A DNA stretch of 64,000 bases from an uncultured Roseovarius sp. Its GTDB lineage: Bacteria > Pseudomonadota > Alphaproteobacteria > Rhodobacterales > Rhodobacteraceae. Within the stretch, counting starts at the first letter, position 1, and each line of letters starts with the position of its first letter. A program made the translations under genes and the position numbers. Below are positions 1-7,324 of the stretch, in pieces. The notes below the pieces were generated by a model. It saw nothing but the letters and a program-made list of their open reading frames with translations, was not told the origin of the DNA and made no database searches. The stretch is taken from assembly GCA_947497295.1 (NCBI GenBank), contig CANMFU010000005.1, positions 62,001 through 126,000 of the forward strand, written 5' to 3'.

Positions 1-546
1 CTGGATATCCTTGGCAAGCGTTTGGATCTGACGGAAGGGTACTTGCAGATGCAAGGCAGCTTCGTGCCGTACCTGCATCTGGTGGCGCAGACCACCAGCG
101 GCGATGTGCAGATCATGATTGGCATTGATGGCCCGGCAAATGAGCCTGAGATCACGTTCTCCTCGCAGCCCGAACTGCCAGAGGATCAGGTGGTGTCGCA
201 GTTGATTTTCGGCCGCGATCTTAGCCAGATTTCGGCGTTTCAGGCGATTCAGCTTGCCTCTGCGGTGGCGACACTGGCGGGCAAGGGCGGCGGCGGCGTG
301 GTTGGAAAACTGCGCGAGGGCGTTGGGCTCGATAACTTGGACGTGACGACCGGTGAGGGCGACACGACTGAGGTGAAGGCGGGTAAGTACCTGTCAGAGA
401 ACATATATTCTGAGGTCGCGGTTGATTCCGATGGGCAGACGCAAATCAATCTTAATTTACAGATCAACAAGCGGCTGAAGGCCAAGGGCACTTTTGGCGC
501 CGATGGCAATAGCGGTCTTGGTGTGTTTTTTGAGAAAGATTATTGA
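1..546 (+). CDS. tamB: TamB-family translocation/assembly protein, C-terminal part (5' end outside window)
   Basis: The frame is open from base 1, so only about 181 C-terminal residues are present and the start lies upstream. TamB is an inner-membrane-anchored periplasmic beta-rich protein that works with the outer-membrane protein TamA in envelope assembly and lipid transport. What is seen: the segment VSQLIFGRDLSQISAF, a Gly-rich LAGKGGGGVVGKL stretch, then VGLDNLDV and an alternating beta-strand region ending in aromatic residues (FFEKDY). This pattern is typical of the extreme C-terminus of the TamB/DUF490 domain, the part that contacts TamA. tamA is expected just upstream but cannot be seen. 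No terminator is obvious before the next gene. Confidence 0.88.
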   Translation: MDILGKRLDLTEGYLQMQGSFVPYLHLVAQTTSGDVQIMIGIDGPANEPEITFSSQPELPEDQVVSQLIFGRDLSQISAFQAIQLASAVATLAGKGGGGVVGKLREGVGLDNLDVTTGEGDTTEVKAGKYLSENIYSEVAVDSDGQTQINLNLQINKRLKAKGTFGADGNSGLGVFFEKDY

Positions 547-643
547 CGCTTTCAGTCCCGAGGAATGGTGCCCGCGCCAGGCGTCTTGGCGCAGCGCCGG
601 CATTGCGCTAACCTGACGCAAATCGCCCAAGGGAGAGCGCCCG

Positions 644-1147
644 ATGCAAATGAGCGACACGCGCGAAATCGCCGCAGACAAGGCCACGGTCTGGGCCGCG
701 CTGCTAAGCCCCGAAGTTCTGAAGGAATGCGTGCCCGGCGCGACCGAAGTCACCGGCAACGCCGAGGACGGGTTCGAGGCGGTCGTCACCCAGAAGGTCG
801 GTCCGGTCAAGGCGACGTTCCGCGGCGCCGTCGTCATCAGCAACGTGGTCGAGCAAACCAGCCTGACGCTGACCGGTGAGGGCAAGGGCGGCGCAGCCGG
901 CTTTGCCAAGGGCGCCGCCGATGTGCATCTGGATGAGGCAGACGGCGTGACAACGCTCAGCTACGACGTCGAGGCTAAGGTGGGCGGCAAGCTGGCCCAG
1001 CTGGGCAGCCGCATCGTGGACGGCTTTGCCAAGAAGATGGCAGATCAGTTTTTCACCCGGCTCGAAGAGGTGATCGAAGGGCCGCAGGAAGAGGACCCAG
1101 AGCCAGAGGCCGAGAAAAAAGGCTGGCTGAAAAAGCTGATTAGCTAA
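644..1147 (+). CDS. CoxG-like SRPBCC family protein
   Basis: A 167-residue SRPBCC (START-like) protein of the carbon monoxide dehydrogenase subunit G family. Members bind hydrophobic ligands or quinones, and in cox clusters they tether the enzyme to the membrane. The family core is visible: an N-terminal strand, VWAALLSPEVLKECVPGA, then VGPVKATFRG, GGAAGFAKGAADVHL and VGGKLAQLGSRIVDG. The tail is acidic (PQEEDPEPEAEKK) and ends in an amphipathic basic segment (GWLKKLIS) that could touch membrane. GGGAGA about 7 nt upstream supports ATG 644; ATG 650 is an alternative. No cox structural genes are nearby, so a role in CO oxidation is not implied. Its 3' end overlaps the convergent flavoprotein gene by 8 bp. 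Confidence 0.85.
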   Translation: MQMSDTREIAADKATVWAALLSPEVLKECVPGATEVTGNAEDGFEAVVTQKVGPVKATFRGAVVISNVVEQTSLTLTGEGKGGAAGFAKGAADVHLDEADGVTTLSYDVEAKVGGKLAQLGSRIVDGFAKKMADQFFTRLEEVIEGPQEEDPEPEAEKKGWLKKLIS

Positions 1148-2372
1148 GCAGTGTCGCCATGCGTCCCGCCACGCTGCGCCCGCTGGCATAGGCACCATGC
1201 GCTGTTGACTGCCAGTTGAGCGAAAACGCCTCGCCCGCGAAGGCCACGCGGCCTGTGTCGCGATTAATCATATCGCGCCGAAACTGCGCCGACCCCGGCA
1301 GCGCTTGCGAATATGACCCCAAAACAAGCGGGTCGTTGGTCCAGTTTGTCGTGGCCGTTGCGGTAATCCTGTCCAGGATCTGCGCGCCGAAGGCATCAAC
1401 CAGCGCTGCGCGCGCGTAGTCGGCCATGGCGTCCGGTCCTGCCATCACCAGCGTGTGCGCGGTTTTCCCGGCCACATGGCACAGCATCATCGGGTTCTCG
1501 CCCTGCATGATCTGGAAATTTACCGCCAGATCAAGGCCGCTCTGCTGGATCGAAAGATACCGCGTCTGCGCCATTTCCGGTGGCAGGGTATCCAGTGCAA
1601 AAGCGACTTTTTCGTAGATCCCGCAAGGCACACGGTCCAGCCCGAACGCCAGATCGGCGGCAGGGCCGGGGTTGAAATGGATACCGCCCCGTGCAAGCAC
1701 GTTGGTTGAGGCGGTCACGATCACGCCTGCCGCCTCCAGCTTGCCCTGATCTGTTGTCACGCTTGTGCCGGTGCCGCGCTGGTGAATGGCCTTCACAGCC
1801 ACGCCGGTGCGGATATTCAGCCCCTGCGCCATGGCGGCGATCAGCGCGCCATACCCGGACAGCACCGGCCAGTTATGTTCAGTATCGCGGTAATCGGCAT
1901 AGCCGGACGCCGATATGCTTTCCGCATCATTGCCCGCCATCAGCGCTATGATCATGCGCACGGAGGGCCGCCAGCGCCCGGCTTCGGGCAGAACCTGGGG
2001 GATTGGCACATCGCGGCCCGACTGCTCGATAGCGTCAAAGGCGGCAGTAACGGCGGCATTATAGGCCGTGACATCCTCGGCGCCCGCGAACGCGCCACCT
2101 GTCCAGACCTGAAACGGGTTTTCCAGATCCTCGGTCCGGTAGGTGGCGCCCAGCCGATCCGCCCATGCGACCAGCGGATTCTCATCCGCGCAGTGCAGCC
2201 AGTGACAGCCGTGATCCCATGGCGCGAGAAGTCCCGCCGTCGCCGTGTAGGCGCGCCCACCGATGCGGTGCGAAGCCTCCAGCACCAGATAGGGGACGCC
2301 GCGCGCGGCACATTCCAGCGCCGCGCCGATGCCGGCCGCGCCTGCGCCGACGATAATGATGGGATCGCCCAT
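1140..2372 (-). CDS. FAD-dependent amine oxidase-like oxidoreductase
   Basis: A 410-residue flavoprotein of the flavin monoamine oxidase/NAD(P)-binding Rossmann family. The N-terminus carries the dinucleotide-binding motif IIVGAGAAGIGAALECA (about residues 5-21), the acidic residue ending the second strand (VLEASHRIGGRAY), and GHRIGGR-like FAD contacts. The C-terminal FAD motif is near GRVAFAGEAFSLNWQSTAHG, where an AWS-type aromatic segment closes the flavin site. Start chosen at ATG 2372 because the Rossmann strand follows at once; upstream extension has no family-like sequence. It is divergent from the ABC exporter gene (start 2505), with 132 bp between. Substrate is unknown: an amine, polyamine or amino acid is plausible from the fold only. 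Confidence 0.85.
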   Translation of the reverse strand: MGDPIIIVGAGAAGIGAALECAARGVPYLVLEASHRIGGRAYTATAGLLAPWDHGCHWLHCADENPLVAWADRLGATYRTEDLENPFQVWTGGAFAGAEDVTAYNAAVTAAFDAIEQSGRDVPIPQVLPEAGRWRPSVRMIIALMAGNDAESISASGYADYRDTEHNWPVLSGYGALIAAMAQGLNIRTGVAVKAIHQRGTGTSVTTDQGKLEAAGVIVTASTNVLARGGIHFNPGPAADLAFGLDRVPCGIYEKVAFALDTLPPEMAQTRYLSIQQSGLDLAVNFQIMQGENPMMLCHVAGKTAHTLVMAGPDAMADYARAALVDAFGAQILDRITATATTNWTNDPLVLGSYSQALPGSAQFRRDMINRDTGRVAFAGEAFSLNWQSTAHGAYASGRSVAGRMATLLS

Positions 2373-2504
2373 GCTGAAAGTCCTTTGAGATCCGATGACT
2401 ATAACGCGCGGGTATGGCCCTGCAAGCGCGCCGTGCCATTCGCGATTGCCACCACGCGCGATTGCGTTAGGTTCCGCCGGGCAAGAATGGCAGGAGGCCA
2501 CGGC

Positions 2505-3434
2505 ATGACGGCGATCGTTGACGTCAGGAATATGGGCAAGGTCTATGATGGTGGCCACGTTGCGCTGAAAGACGTGTCGATCCAGATCGAGGAGGGCGAG
2601 ATTATCGCCCTGCTTGGCCCAAATGGCGCGGGCAAGACAACGCTGATCTCGGCGCTGTGCGGCATCGTCACGCCCTCCAGCGGCCACGGGACGGTGGGCG
2701 GCCATGACGTGGTGACGGGCTATCGCAAGGCGCGCGCGATGATCGGCCTTGTGCCGCAGGAAATCGCGCTGGAGCCGTTCGAGAAGGTCATAAACACCGT
2801 GCGATTCTCGCGCGGGCTGTTCGGGAAAAAGCGCAACGAGGCGCTGATCGAGAAAATTCTGCGCCAGCTTAGCCTCTGGGACAAGCGCAATTCGCGCATC
2901 CGCGAATTATCGGGCGGGATGAAGCGCCGCGTGCTGATCGCCAAGGCGCTATGCCACGAGCCGCGCGTTCTGTTCCTGGACGAGCCGACGGCAGGCGTCG
3001 ATGTCGAACTGCGCCGTGATATGTGGCAAGTGGTTGAAGATTTGCGGAAATCCGGCGTCACCATCATCCTGACCACCCATTACATCGAAGAGGCCGAGGC
3101 GATTGCCGACCGCATAGCCGTGATCAACAAGGGCCAGATCCTGCTGGTCGAACCCAAGGCCGATCTGATGTCGCGGATGGGGCAAAAGACGCTGCGTATC
3201 GACCTGATGGAGCCGCAGCGCGATGTGCCCGCCGCGCTGGCGGCGTTTGACGTCACGCTGTCTGCCGATGGCCAGTCGCTCAGCTATATCTACGACACGG
3301 GCGGCGAGCGGACGGGGATCACCCGCCTGCTGCAAACACTGGCCGCCGAAGGGCTGGCCTTGCGCGATATCCAGACCAAACAAAGCAGCCTTGAGGAAAT
3401 TTTCGTCGGGCTGATCAAGGAGGGCGAGCCATGA
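2505..3434 (+). CDS. ABC-2 type exporter, ATP-binding protein (YadG-like)
   Basis: A 309-residue nucleotide-binding subunit. Visible motifs: Walker [10 protein letters not shown] (about residue 40), Q-loop [10 protein letters not shown], signature LSGGMKRRV, Walker [13 protein letters not shown] and the H-loop [11 protein letters not shown]-terminal extension of about 70 residues ([14 protein letters not shown] onward) is as in the DrrA/YadG group that pairs with ABC-2 permeases. Start is ATG 2505, preceded by AGGAGG at a good distance; the open frame extends far upstream, but that part is antisense to the flavoprotein gene. The stop overlaps the permease ATG (ATGA), indicating translational coupling. 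Substrate unknown; export direction is inferred from family. Confidence 0.93.
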   Translation: MTAIVDVRNMGKVYDGGHVALKDVSIQIEEGEIIALLGPNGAGKTTLISALCGIVTPSSGHGTVGGHDVVTGYRKARAMIGLVPQEIALEPFEKVINTVRFSRGLFGKKRNEALIEKILRQLSLWDKRNSRIRELSGGMKRRVLIAKALCHEPRVLFLDEPTAGVDVELRRDMWQVVEDLRKSGVTIILTTHYIEEAEAIADRIAVINKGQILLVEPKADLMSRMGQKTLRIDLMEPQRDVPAALAAFDVTLSADGQSLSYIYDTGGERTGITRLLQTLAAEGLALRDIQTKQSSLEEIFVGLIKEGEP

Positions 3435-4192
3435 ACCTGCCAGCGATCTGGGCGATTTACCTTTATGAAATGAAACGGTTCTTTCGCACTCTGATGGAAA
3501 GCCTGCTGTCGCCGGTCATTTCGACGTCTCTGTATTTCGTGGTATTTGGCGCCGCTATCGGCAGCCGCATCGACGAGGTTGAGGGTGTCAGCTATGGCGC
3601 GTTCATCGTGCCGGGCCTGATCATGCTCAGCGTGATGACACAGGCAATCAGCAACGCGTCCTTTGGTATTTATTTCCCGAAATTTATCGGCACGATATTC
3701 GAATTGCTTTCGGCGCCTGTAAACTTTCTGGAAATCGTTCTGGGCTATGTCGGCGCGGCGGCGACGAAATCACTGCTGATCGGGATCGTCATTCTGGTCA
3801 CGGCCGGATTTTTCGTGGAAATTCAGATTATGCACCCCTGGGCGATGCTGGCCTTTCTGCTGTTGACCTGCATCAGCTTTAGCCTGTTCGGCTTTATCAT
3901 CGGCATATGGGCCGAGAATTTTCAGCAGCTTCAACTGATTCCGCTGCTGGTCATTACGCCGCTGATCTTTCTTGGAGGCGCATTTTATTCCATTTCGATG
4001 CTGCCAGAAAGCTGGCAAACCGTGGCGCTGTTCAATCCGGTTGTGTATCTGGTATCGGGATTCCGCTGGTCGTTCTTCGGCACTGCCGATGTTGGCGTTG
4101 GCTGGTCTTTGCTGGCGATCGCTGCCTTTACCGGTGTTTGCATGGGCGTGGTCTGGTGGATTTTCAAGACGGGCTACCGGATCAAGTCATGA
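3431..4192 (+). CDS. ABC-2 type exporter, permease (YadH-like)
   Basis: A 253-residue integral membrane protein with about six hydrophobic segments, matching ABC-2 permeases. Seen: an N-terminal amphipathic region ([19 protein letters not shown]), [30 protein letters not shown], and the family hallmark [17 protein letters not shown] before the last membrane pair. The reading frame begins at ATG 3431, overlapping the ATPase stop by four bases. Together with that gene it forms a two-gene exporter; a typical homodimer-plus-homodimer arrangement is assumed. A 97-bp gap follows before the S49 protease gene, so the three may be co-transcribed. Confidence 0.92.
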   Translation: MNLPAIWAIYLYEMKRFFRTLMESLLSPVISTSLYFVVFGAAIGSRIDEVEGVSYGAFIVPGLIMLSVMTQAISNASFGIYFPKFIGTIFELLSAPVNFLEIVLGYVGAAATKSLLIGIVILVTAGFFVEIQIMHPWAMLAFLLLTCISFSLFGFIIGIWAENFQQLQLIPLLVITPLIFLGGAFYSISMLPESWQTVALFNPVVYLVSGFRWSFFGTADVGVGWSLLAIAAFTGVCMGVVWWIFKTGYRIKS

Positions 4193-4289
4193 ATTATTGG
4201 CGCGCAAACGCTCCATATTTTTGCAATAAGCGACACCGCGCGCCGCTCGGCGCCTTGTTTCACGCTCCTTGGGATTATACATCGCTCAC

Positions 4290-5102
4290 ATGATAAACTG
4301 GTCCGCGCTCAAATCCCGCCTGCCTTTTACCAAGAGGACTCCGCGCGTTGCTGTCGTGCGTCTGAACGGGACAATCGGCACAGGCCGTATGTCCCTCAAC
4401 GACGAGGCGTTGGCGCCGATCTTTGAAAAGGCTTTCAAGCGGGGCAAGCCAAGCGCGGTTGCGCTGTTGATCAACTCGCCGGGCGGATCGCCGGTGCAAT
4501 CGTCCTTGATTGCCTCGCGTATCCGTCGGCTGGCAGACGACAAAGGTGTGCCGGTTCACGCCTTTGTCGAGGATGTGGCCGCCTCGGGCGGCTACTGGCT
4601 TGCGGCATCGGCAGATGATATCTGGGTCGATTTCGGCTCGATTGTCGGCTCGATAGGCGTCATTTCAGCGGGCTTTGGCCTGCCGGTTTTCCTGGCACGC
4701 CAAGGAATTGAACGTCGGGTTCATACCTCGGGCAAGTCCAAATCGACACTGGACCCGTTTCTTCCGCAAAAGGAAGAAGATGTGGAACGTCTGAAGCACA
4801 TCCTTGAAGACATGCACAGCGGTTTTATTGCCTATATCAAGGAGCGCCGCGGCGCGAAGCTGGTGGAAAATCCGGCGCTGTTTACCGGTGAGTTCTGGCT
4901 GGGCCGCCGCGCGGTCAAACTGGGGCTGGTCGACGGCGAGGCGCACATGATGCCCAAGCTGCAACAACTATACGGCAAGGACGTCCGTTTGATGCGCTAC
5001 GGTCCCAAAAAAGGCCTGCTGTCGCGCTTTGGCGCTACGATGGCCGAGGATGCTATCATGGCCGTCGAGGCCCGTGCGCATTATGCGCGGTTCGGGTTGT
5101 GA
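4290..5102 (+). CDS. S49 family serine protease (SppA/SohB-like)
   Basis: A 270-residue signal-peptide-peptidase-type protease. The Ser-Lys dyad is readable: the nucleophile Ser lies in EDVAASGGYWLAAS (Ser99) and the general base Lys in HTSGKSKSTLDPF (Lys149 or 151, with 151 fitting the SGxxK pattern). Further family landmarks are LLINSPGGSP and SIVGSIGVISAGFGLP. The protein is short like SohB and archaeal/Bacillus SppA, with no duplicated domain. There is no strong N-terminal membrane anchor, so a cytoplasmic or peripherally bound form is possible. Start set at ATG 4290; a TTG 21 bases upstream is also in frame. The small gene at 5107 begins five bases after the stop, suggesting one operon through the antiporter. 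Confidence 0.9.
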   Translation: MINWSALKSRLPFTKRTPRVAVVRLNGTIGTGRMSLNDEALAPIFEKAFKRGKPSAVALLINSPGGSPVQSSLIASRIRRLADDKGVPVHAFVEDVAASGGYWLAASADDIWVDFGSIVGSIGVISAGFGLPVFLARQGIERRVHTSGKSKSTLDPFLPQKEEDVERLKHILEDMHSGFIAYIKERRGAKLVENPALFTGEFWLGRRAVKLGLVDGEAHMMPKLQQLYGKDVRLMRYGPKKGLLSRFGATMAEDAIMAVEARAHYARFGL

Positions 5103-5106
5103 TCCC

Positions 5107-5274
5107 GTGATTGTAAAAATAGTTGTTCTTTTTCTGGCGGCAATGGCCGTGCTGGCCATGTTCGGGCGCTATCGTTTTCCGGGACAAAAGCGGCTCGCTG
5201 CCGCGAAATGCAAGCGATGTGGCAAATTCAGGATCGGCAAGGGGCCCTGCTCCTGTGAGAAGGGACTGAAGTAA
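5107..5274 (+). CDS. Small membrane protein with C-terminal zinc-ribbon-like cysteines
   Basis: A 55-residue ORF starting at GTG 5107, five bases after the protease stop and ending one base before the antiporter ATG (TAA then ATG). It is read as real because it fills the operon exactly. The N-terminal half is one hydrophobic helix (IVKIVVLFLAAMAVLAMFG). The C-terminal half is basic with a CKRCGKF and PCSCEKG pair, four cysteines that could bind zinc. Topology is probably a single-pass anchor with the cysteines in the cytoplasm, given the basic RYRFPGQKR after the helix. I do not recognise a named family. No function is assigned. Confidence 0.72.
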   Translation: MIVKIVVLFLAAMAVLAMFGRYRFPGQKRLAAAKCKRCGKFRIGKGPCSCEKGLK

Positions 5275-6222
5275 ATGATCGTCTGGTTACTTGCTGCGCT
5301 TGGCCTGGTGATCCTGCTGTTGGCCGGAGACGCATTGGTCAAAGGGGCTGTGAACCTTAGCCTGCGCATCGGAATACCGGCGTTGATCGTCAGCCTTACA
5401 GTCGTCGCTTTTGGCACGTCGGCGCCCGAACTGCTGATTTCCATCAATGCTGTCCTGCTGGACAAGCCGGGACTGGCGCTGGGCAATGTGGTGGGGTCGA
5501 ATACGGCCAATGTTCTGCTGGTGCTGGGCATCCCCGCGATGCTGTCGGTTATCCAAACCAGTTGCTGCGATACACGAAAAACCTATATTTTCATGTTGAT
5601 TTCCAGCATTCTGTTCATCGGCTTGGCGCTCATCGGAATCTTCACATTTTGGTCAGGGCTGGTTCTTTTGGCGGGGCTGGCCTTGGTCATGGCCGCTTTG
5701 GCACTGGACGCGCAAAGGCACCGCCGCGCCGAACGTGCGAACCCGGCGGACGAAATTGAGGGCGCAGACCCGAACATGCCGTGGTGGCAGATCGGTGTAT
5801 TCTTGGTGCTGGGCCTTGTCGGCTTGCCGCTGGGCGCAGATATTCTGATCGACAATGCATCGATCATCGCCGCGCGATACGGCGTAAGCGACAGTGTGAT
5901 CGGCTTGACATTGGTCGCGCTGGGCACGTCCCTGCCGGAACTGGCAACGACAGTCATGGCTGCACTGCGCAAGCAGGCAGATGTGGCGCTGGGCAACGTC
6001 ATCGGATCGAACATGTTCAATCTGCTTGGCATTATCGGTGTTGCGTCCCTGATCGGCCCGATTCCGGTCGATCCCGAATTCCTGACCTTCGATCTGTGGG
6101 TCATGTTGGCCGCGTCACTGGTGCTGGTGCCGTTTGTGTTCTTCAAGATTGACATCGGACGGGTTTGGGGTGTGCTTTTGACTACTGCCTATTTGGGCTA
6201 TGTGACCATCGTATTGATCTGA
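5275..6222 (+). CDS. Calcium/sodium antiporter, CaCA family (YrbG-like)
   Basis: A 315-residue inner-membrane exchanger with about ten hydrophobic segments arranged as two inverted halves. The two alpha-repeat motifs are clear: VAFGTSAPELLISI with ALGNVVGSNTANVL in the first half, and VALGTSLPELATTV with ALGNVIGSNMFNLL in the second. The acidic residues in GTSxPE form the ion site in this family. A hydrophilic linker (DAQRHRRAERANPADEIEG) joins the halves. Length is normal for the family. The ATG follows the preceding stop directly, so translation is probably coupled to the small upstream gene. Ca2+/Na+ or Ca2+/H+ exchange is assigned by family, not by a specific residue. Confidence 0.93.
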   Translation: MIVWLLAALGLVILLLAGDALVKGAVNLSLRIGIPALIVSLTVVAFGTSAPELLISINAVLLDKPGLALGNVVGSNTANVLLVLGIPAMLSVIQTSCCDTRKTYIFMLISSILFIGLALIGIFTFWSGLVLLAGLALVMAALALDAQRHRRAERANPADEIEGADPNMPWWQIGVFLVLGLVGLPLGADILIDNASIIAARYGVSDSVIGLTLVALGTSLPELATTVMAALRKQADVALGNVIGSNMFNLLGIIGVASLIGPIPVDPEFLTFDLWVMLAASLVLVPFVFFKIDIGRVWGVLLTTAYLGYVTIVLI

Positions 6223-6242
6223 CCCGCAGGCAGGAGGCGCGC

Positions 6243-7022
6243 ATGGGACGAGCATTGGTAACGGGCGCGGGCCATCGACTGGGCCGGGCAATGGCGCTGG
6301 AGCTGGCGCGGCAGGGTCATGACGTGGCCGTTCATTATCACAGCTCTGACGAGGGCGCGAAGTCGGTCGTCGCTGAAATTCGCAAAATGGGCCGTGGCGC
6401 GGTTGCGCTGAAGGCCAATCTGCTGATCGAGGCCGAGGTGACGCCCCTCATTCCGGCGGCCGCTTCGGCGCTGGGCGGCCCGGTGACGGTACTGGTCAAC
6501 TCGGCTTCGATCTTTGATTATGACACTTTGTACAGCGCCACGCGCAGCAGCTGGGACCGGCATTTTGAATCTAATCTGCGCGCGCCTTTCGTGTTGACGC
6601 AGGAACTGGCAGGACAGGTGCCAGACCCGGTAAACGACGCGCGGGGCGAGCCTGTTGCGCAGGGGCTGGTCGTCAATATGATTGACCAGCGCGTGCGCAA
6701 GCTGACGCCGGAATTCATGACCTACACATTGGCCAAGATGGGCCTCTGGGCGTTTACACAGACCGCCGCTCAGGCGCTTGCGCCACGGGTGCGCGTCAAT
6801 GGGATCGGGCCCGGTCCCACCTTGCGCGCCACCCGCCAGAGCGAGGCGCATTTTGCCGCGCAGCGCGCCGCGACCGTGCTGGAGAGAGGCGCGAATGAGG
6901 ACGACATCACGGGAGCTTTGGCGTACTTCCTGAATGCGCCCGCGGTCACCGGACAGCTGATCTGCGTCGATGGTGGGCAGCATCTGTGCTGGCAAACGCC
7001 GGATGTTTTGGGCGTGGAATAG
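6243..7022 (+). CDS. Short-chain dehydrogenase, pteridine reductase/FolM-like
   Basis: A 259-residue SDR. The cofactor motif reads VTGAGHRLGRAMALELA, i.e. TGxxxRLG, the variant seen in pteridine reductases and dihydromonapterin reductase (FolM) rather than the common TGxxxGxG. The active-site strand is VVNMIDQRVRKLTPEFMTY with YTLAK as the YxxxK pair, also FolM-like (Asp before the Tyr replaces the usual Ser role). The C-terminus shows RVNGIGPGPTL and ITGQ-like VTGQLICVDGGQH. ATG 6243 has the strong site AGGAGG just upstream; an earlier in-frame ATG lies inside the antiporter gene. It is likely the last gene of the operon that starts near 4290. Reduction of dihydrobiopterin/monapterin or folate is inferred from motif only. 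Confidence 0.85.
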   Translation: MGRALVTGAGHRLGRAMALELARQGHDVAVHYHSSDEGAKSVVAEIRKMGRGAVALKANLLIEAEVTPLIPAAASALGGPVTVLVNSASIFDYDTLYSATRSSWDRHFESNLRAPFVLTQELAGQVPDPVNDARGEPVAQGLVVNMIDQRVRKLTPEFMTYTLAKMGLWAFTQTAAQALAPRVRVNGIGPGPTLRATRQSEAHFAAQRAATVLERGANEDDITGALAYFLNAPAVTGQLICVDGGQHLCWQTPDVLGVE

Positions 7023-7324
7023 CCATCTTGAACGCGATCCACCGTAAAAGTTCTGCACTTTGCTCAGATTAATCACCAAGATGTTACAGATAGCTTAATG
7101 TTATCAATATATTGCACCGCAGCATAAAAATAAGTGCGCAATTACAGTATGTTGCGGGTGTGCCTAATTTATAGGCAAATCGGCGAAGGCTCCAGCGAGC
7201 AAGGGAAAATTGCAGATGACGTGAAGTTATCCGCAGACTTATCCACAGAAAACGGGGACAGGTTTCCCCTTGTCTTGGCCCCGGCAAGATTGCAGCCGGG
7301 CCACAGAATCATATCTATAGGCCC
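7023..7324 (+). other. Intergenic region before uvrC, AT-rich with DnaA-box-like pair
   Basis: This 302-bp gap is clearly richer in A and T (about 7066-7175) than its surroundings. It holds a 6-bp inverted repeat TGCCTA-ATTTA-TAGGCA (7161-7177), a pair of DnaA-box-like 9-mers (7227-7247) and a short GGGGA/TCCCC hairpin (about 7254-7267). I see no credible coding sequence. It must contain the uvrC promoter, but I cannot fix -35/-10 boxes with confidence. Confidence 0.6.
7227..7247 (+). promoter_or_regulatory. Tandem DnaA-box-like 9-mers
   Basis: TTATCCGCA (7227-7235) and TTATCCACA (7239-7247) lie in the same orientation 12 bp apart. The second is a perfect match to the bacterial DnaA box TTATCCACA; the first has one mismatch. 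They sit about 80-100 bp before the uvrC ATG and next to an AT-rich stretch. They may be DnaA-regulated promoter sites or part of a replication-origin-like element. Only the sequence match is certain. Confidence 0.5.

Noticed and set aside
644..1147. Considered as part of a CO dehydrogenase cluster
   Set aside because: No coxMSL or accessory genes nearby; isolated CoxG-like proteins are common.
1782..2504. Long N-terminal extension of the ABC ATPase frame
   Set aside because: It is antisense to the flavoprotein gene; ATG 2505 has AGGAGG upstream and the ABC domain starts there.
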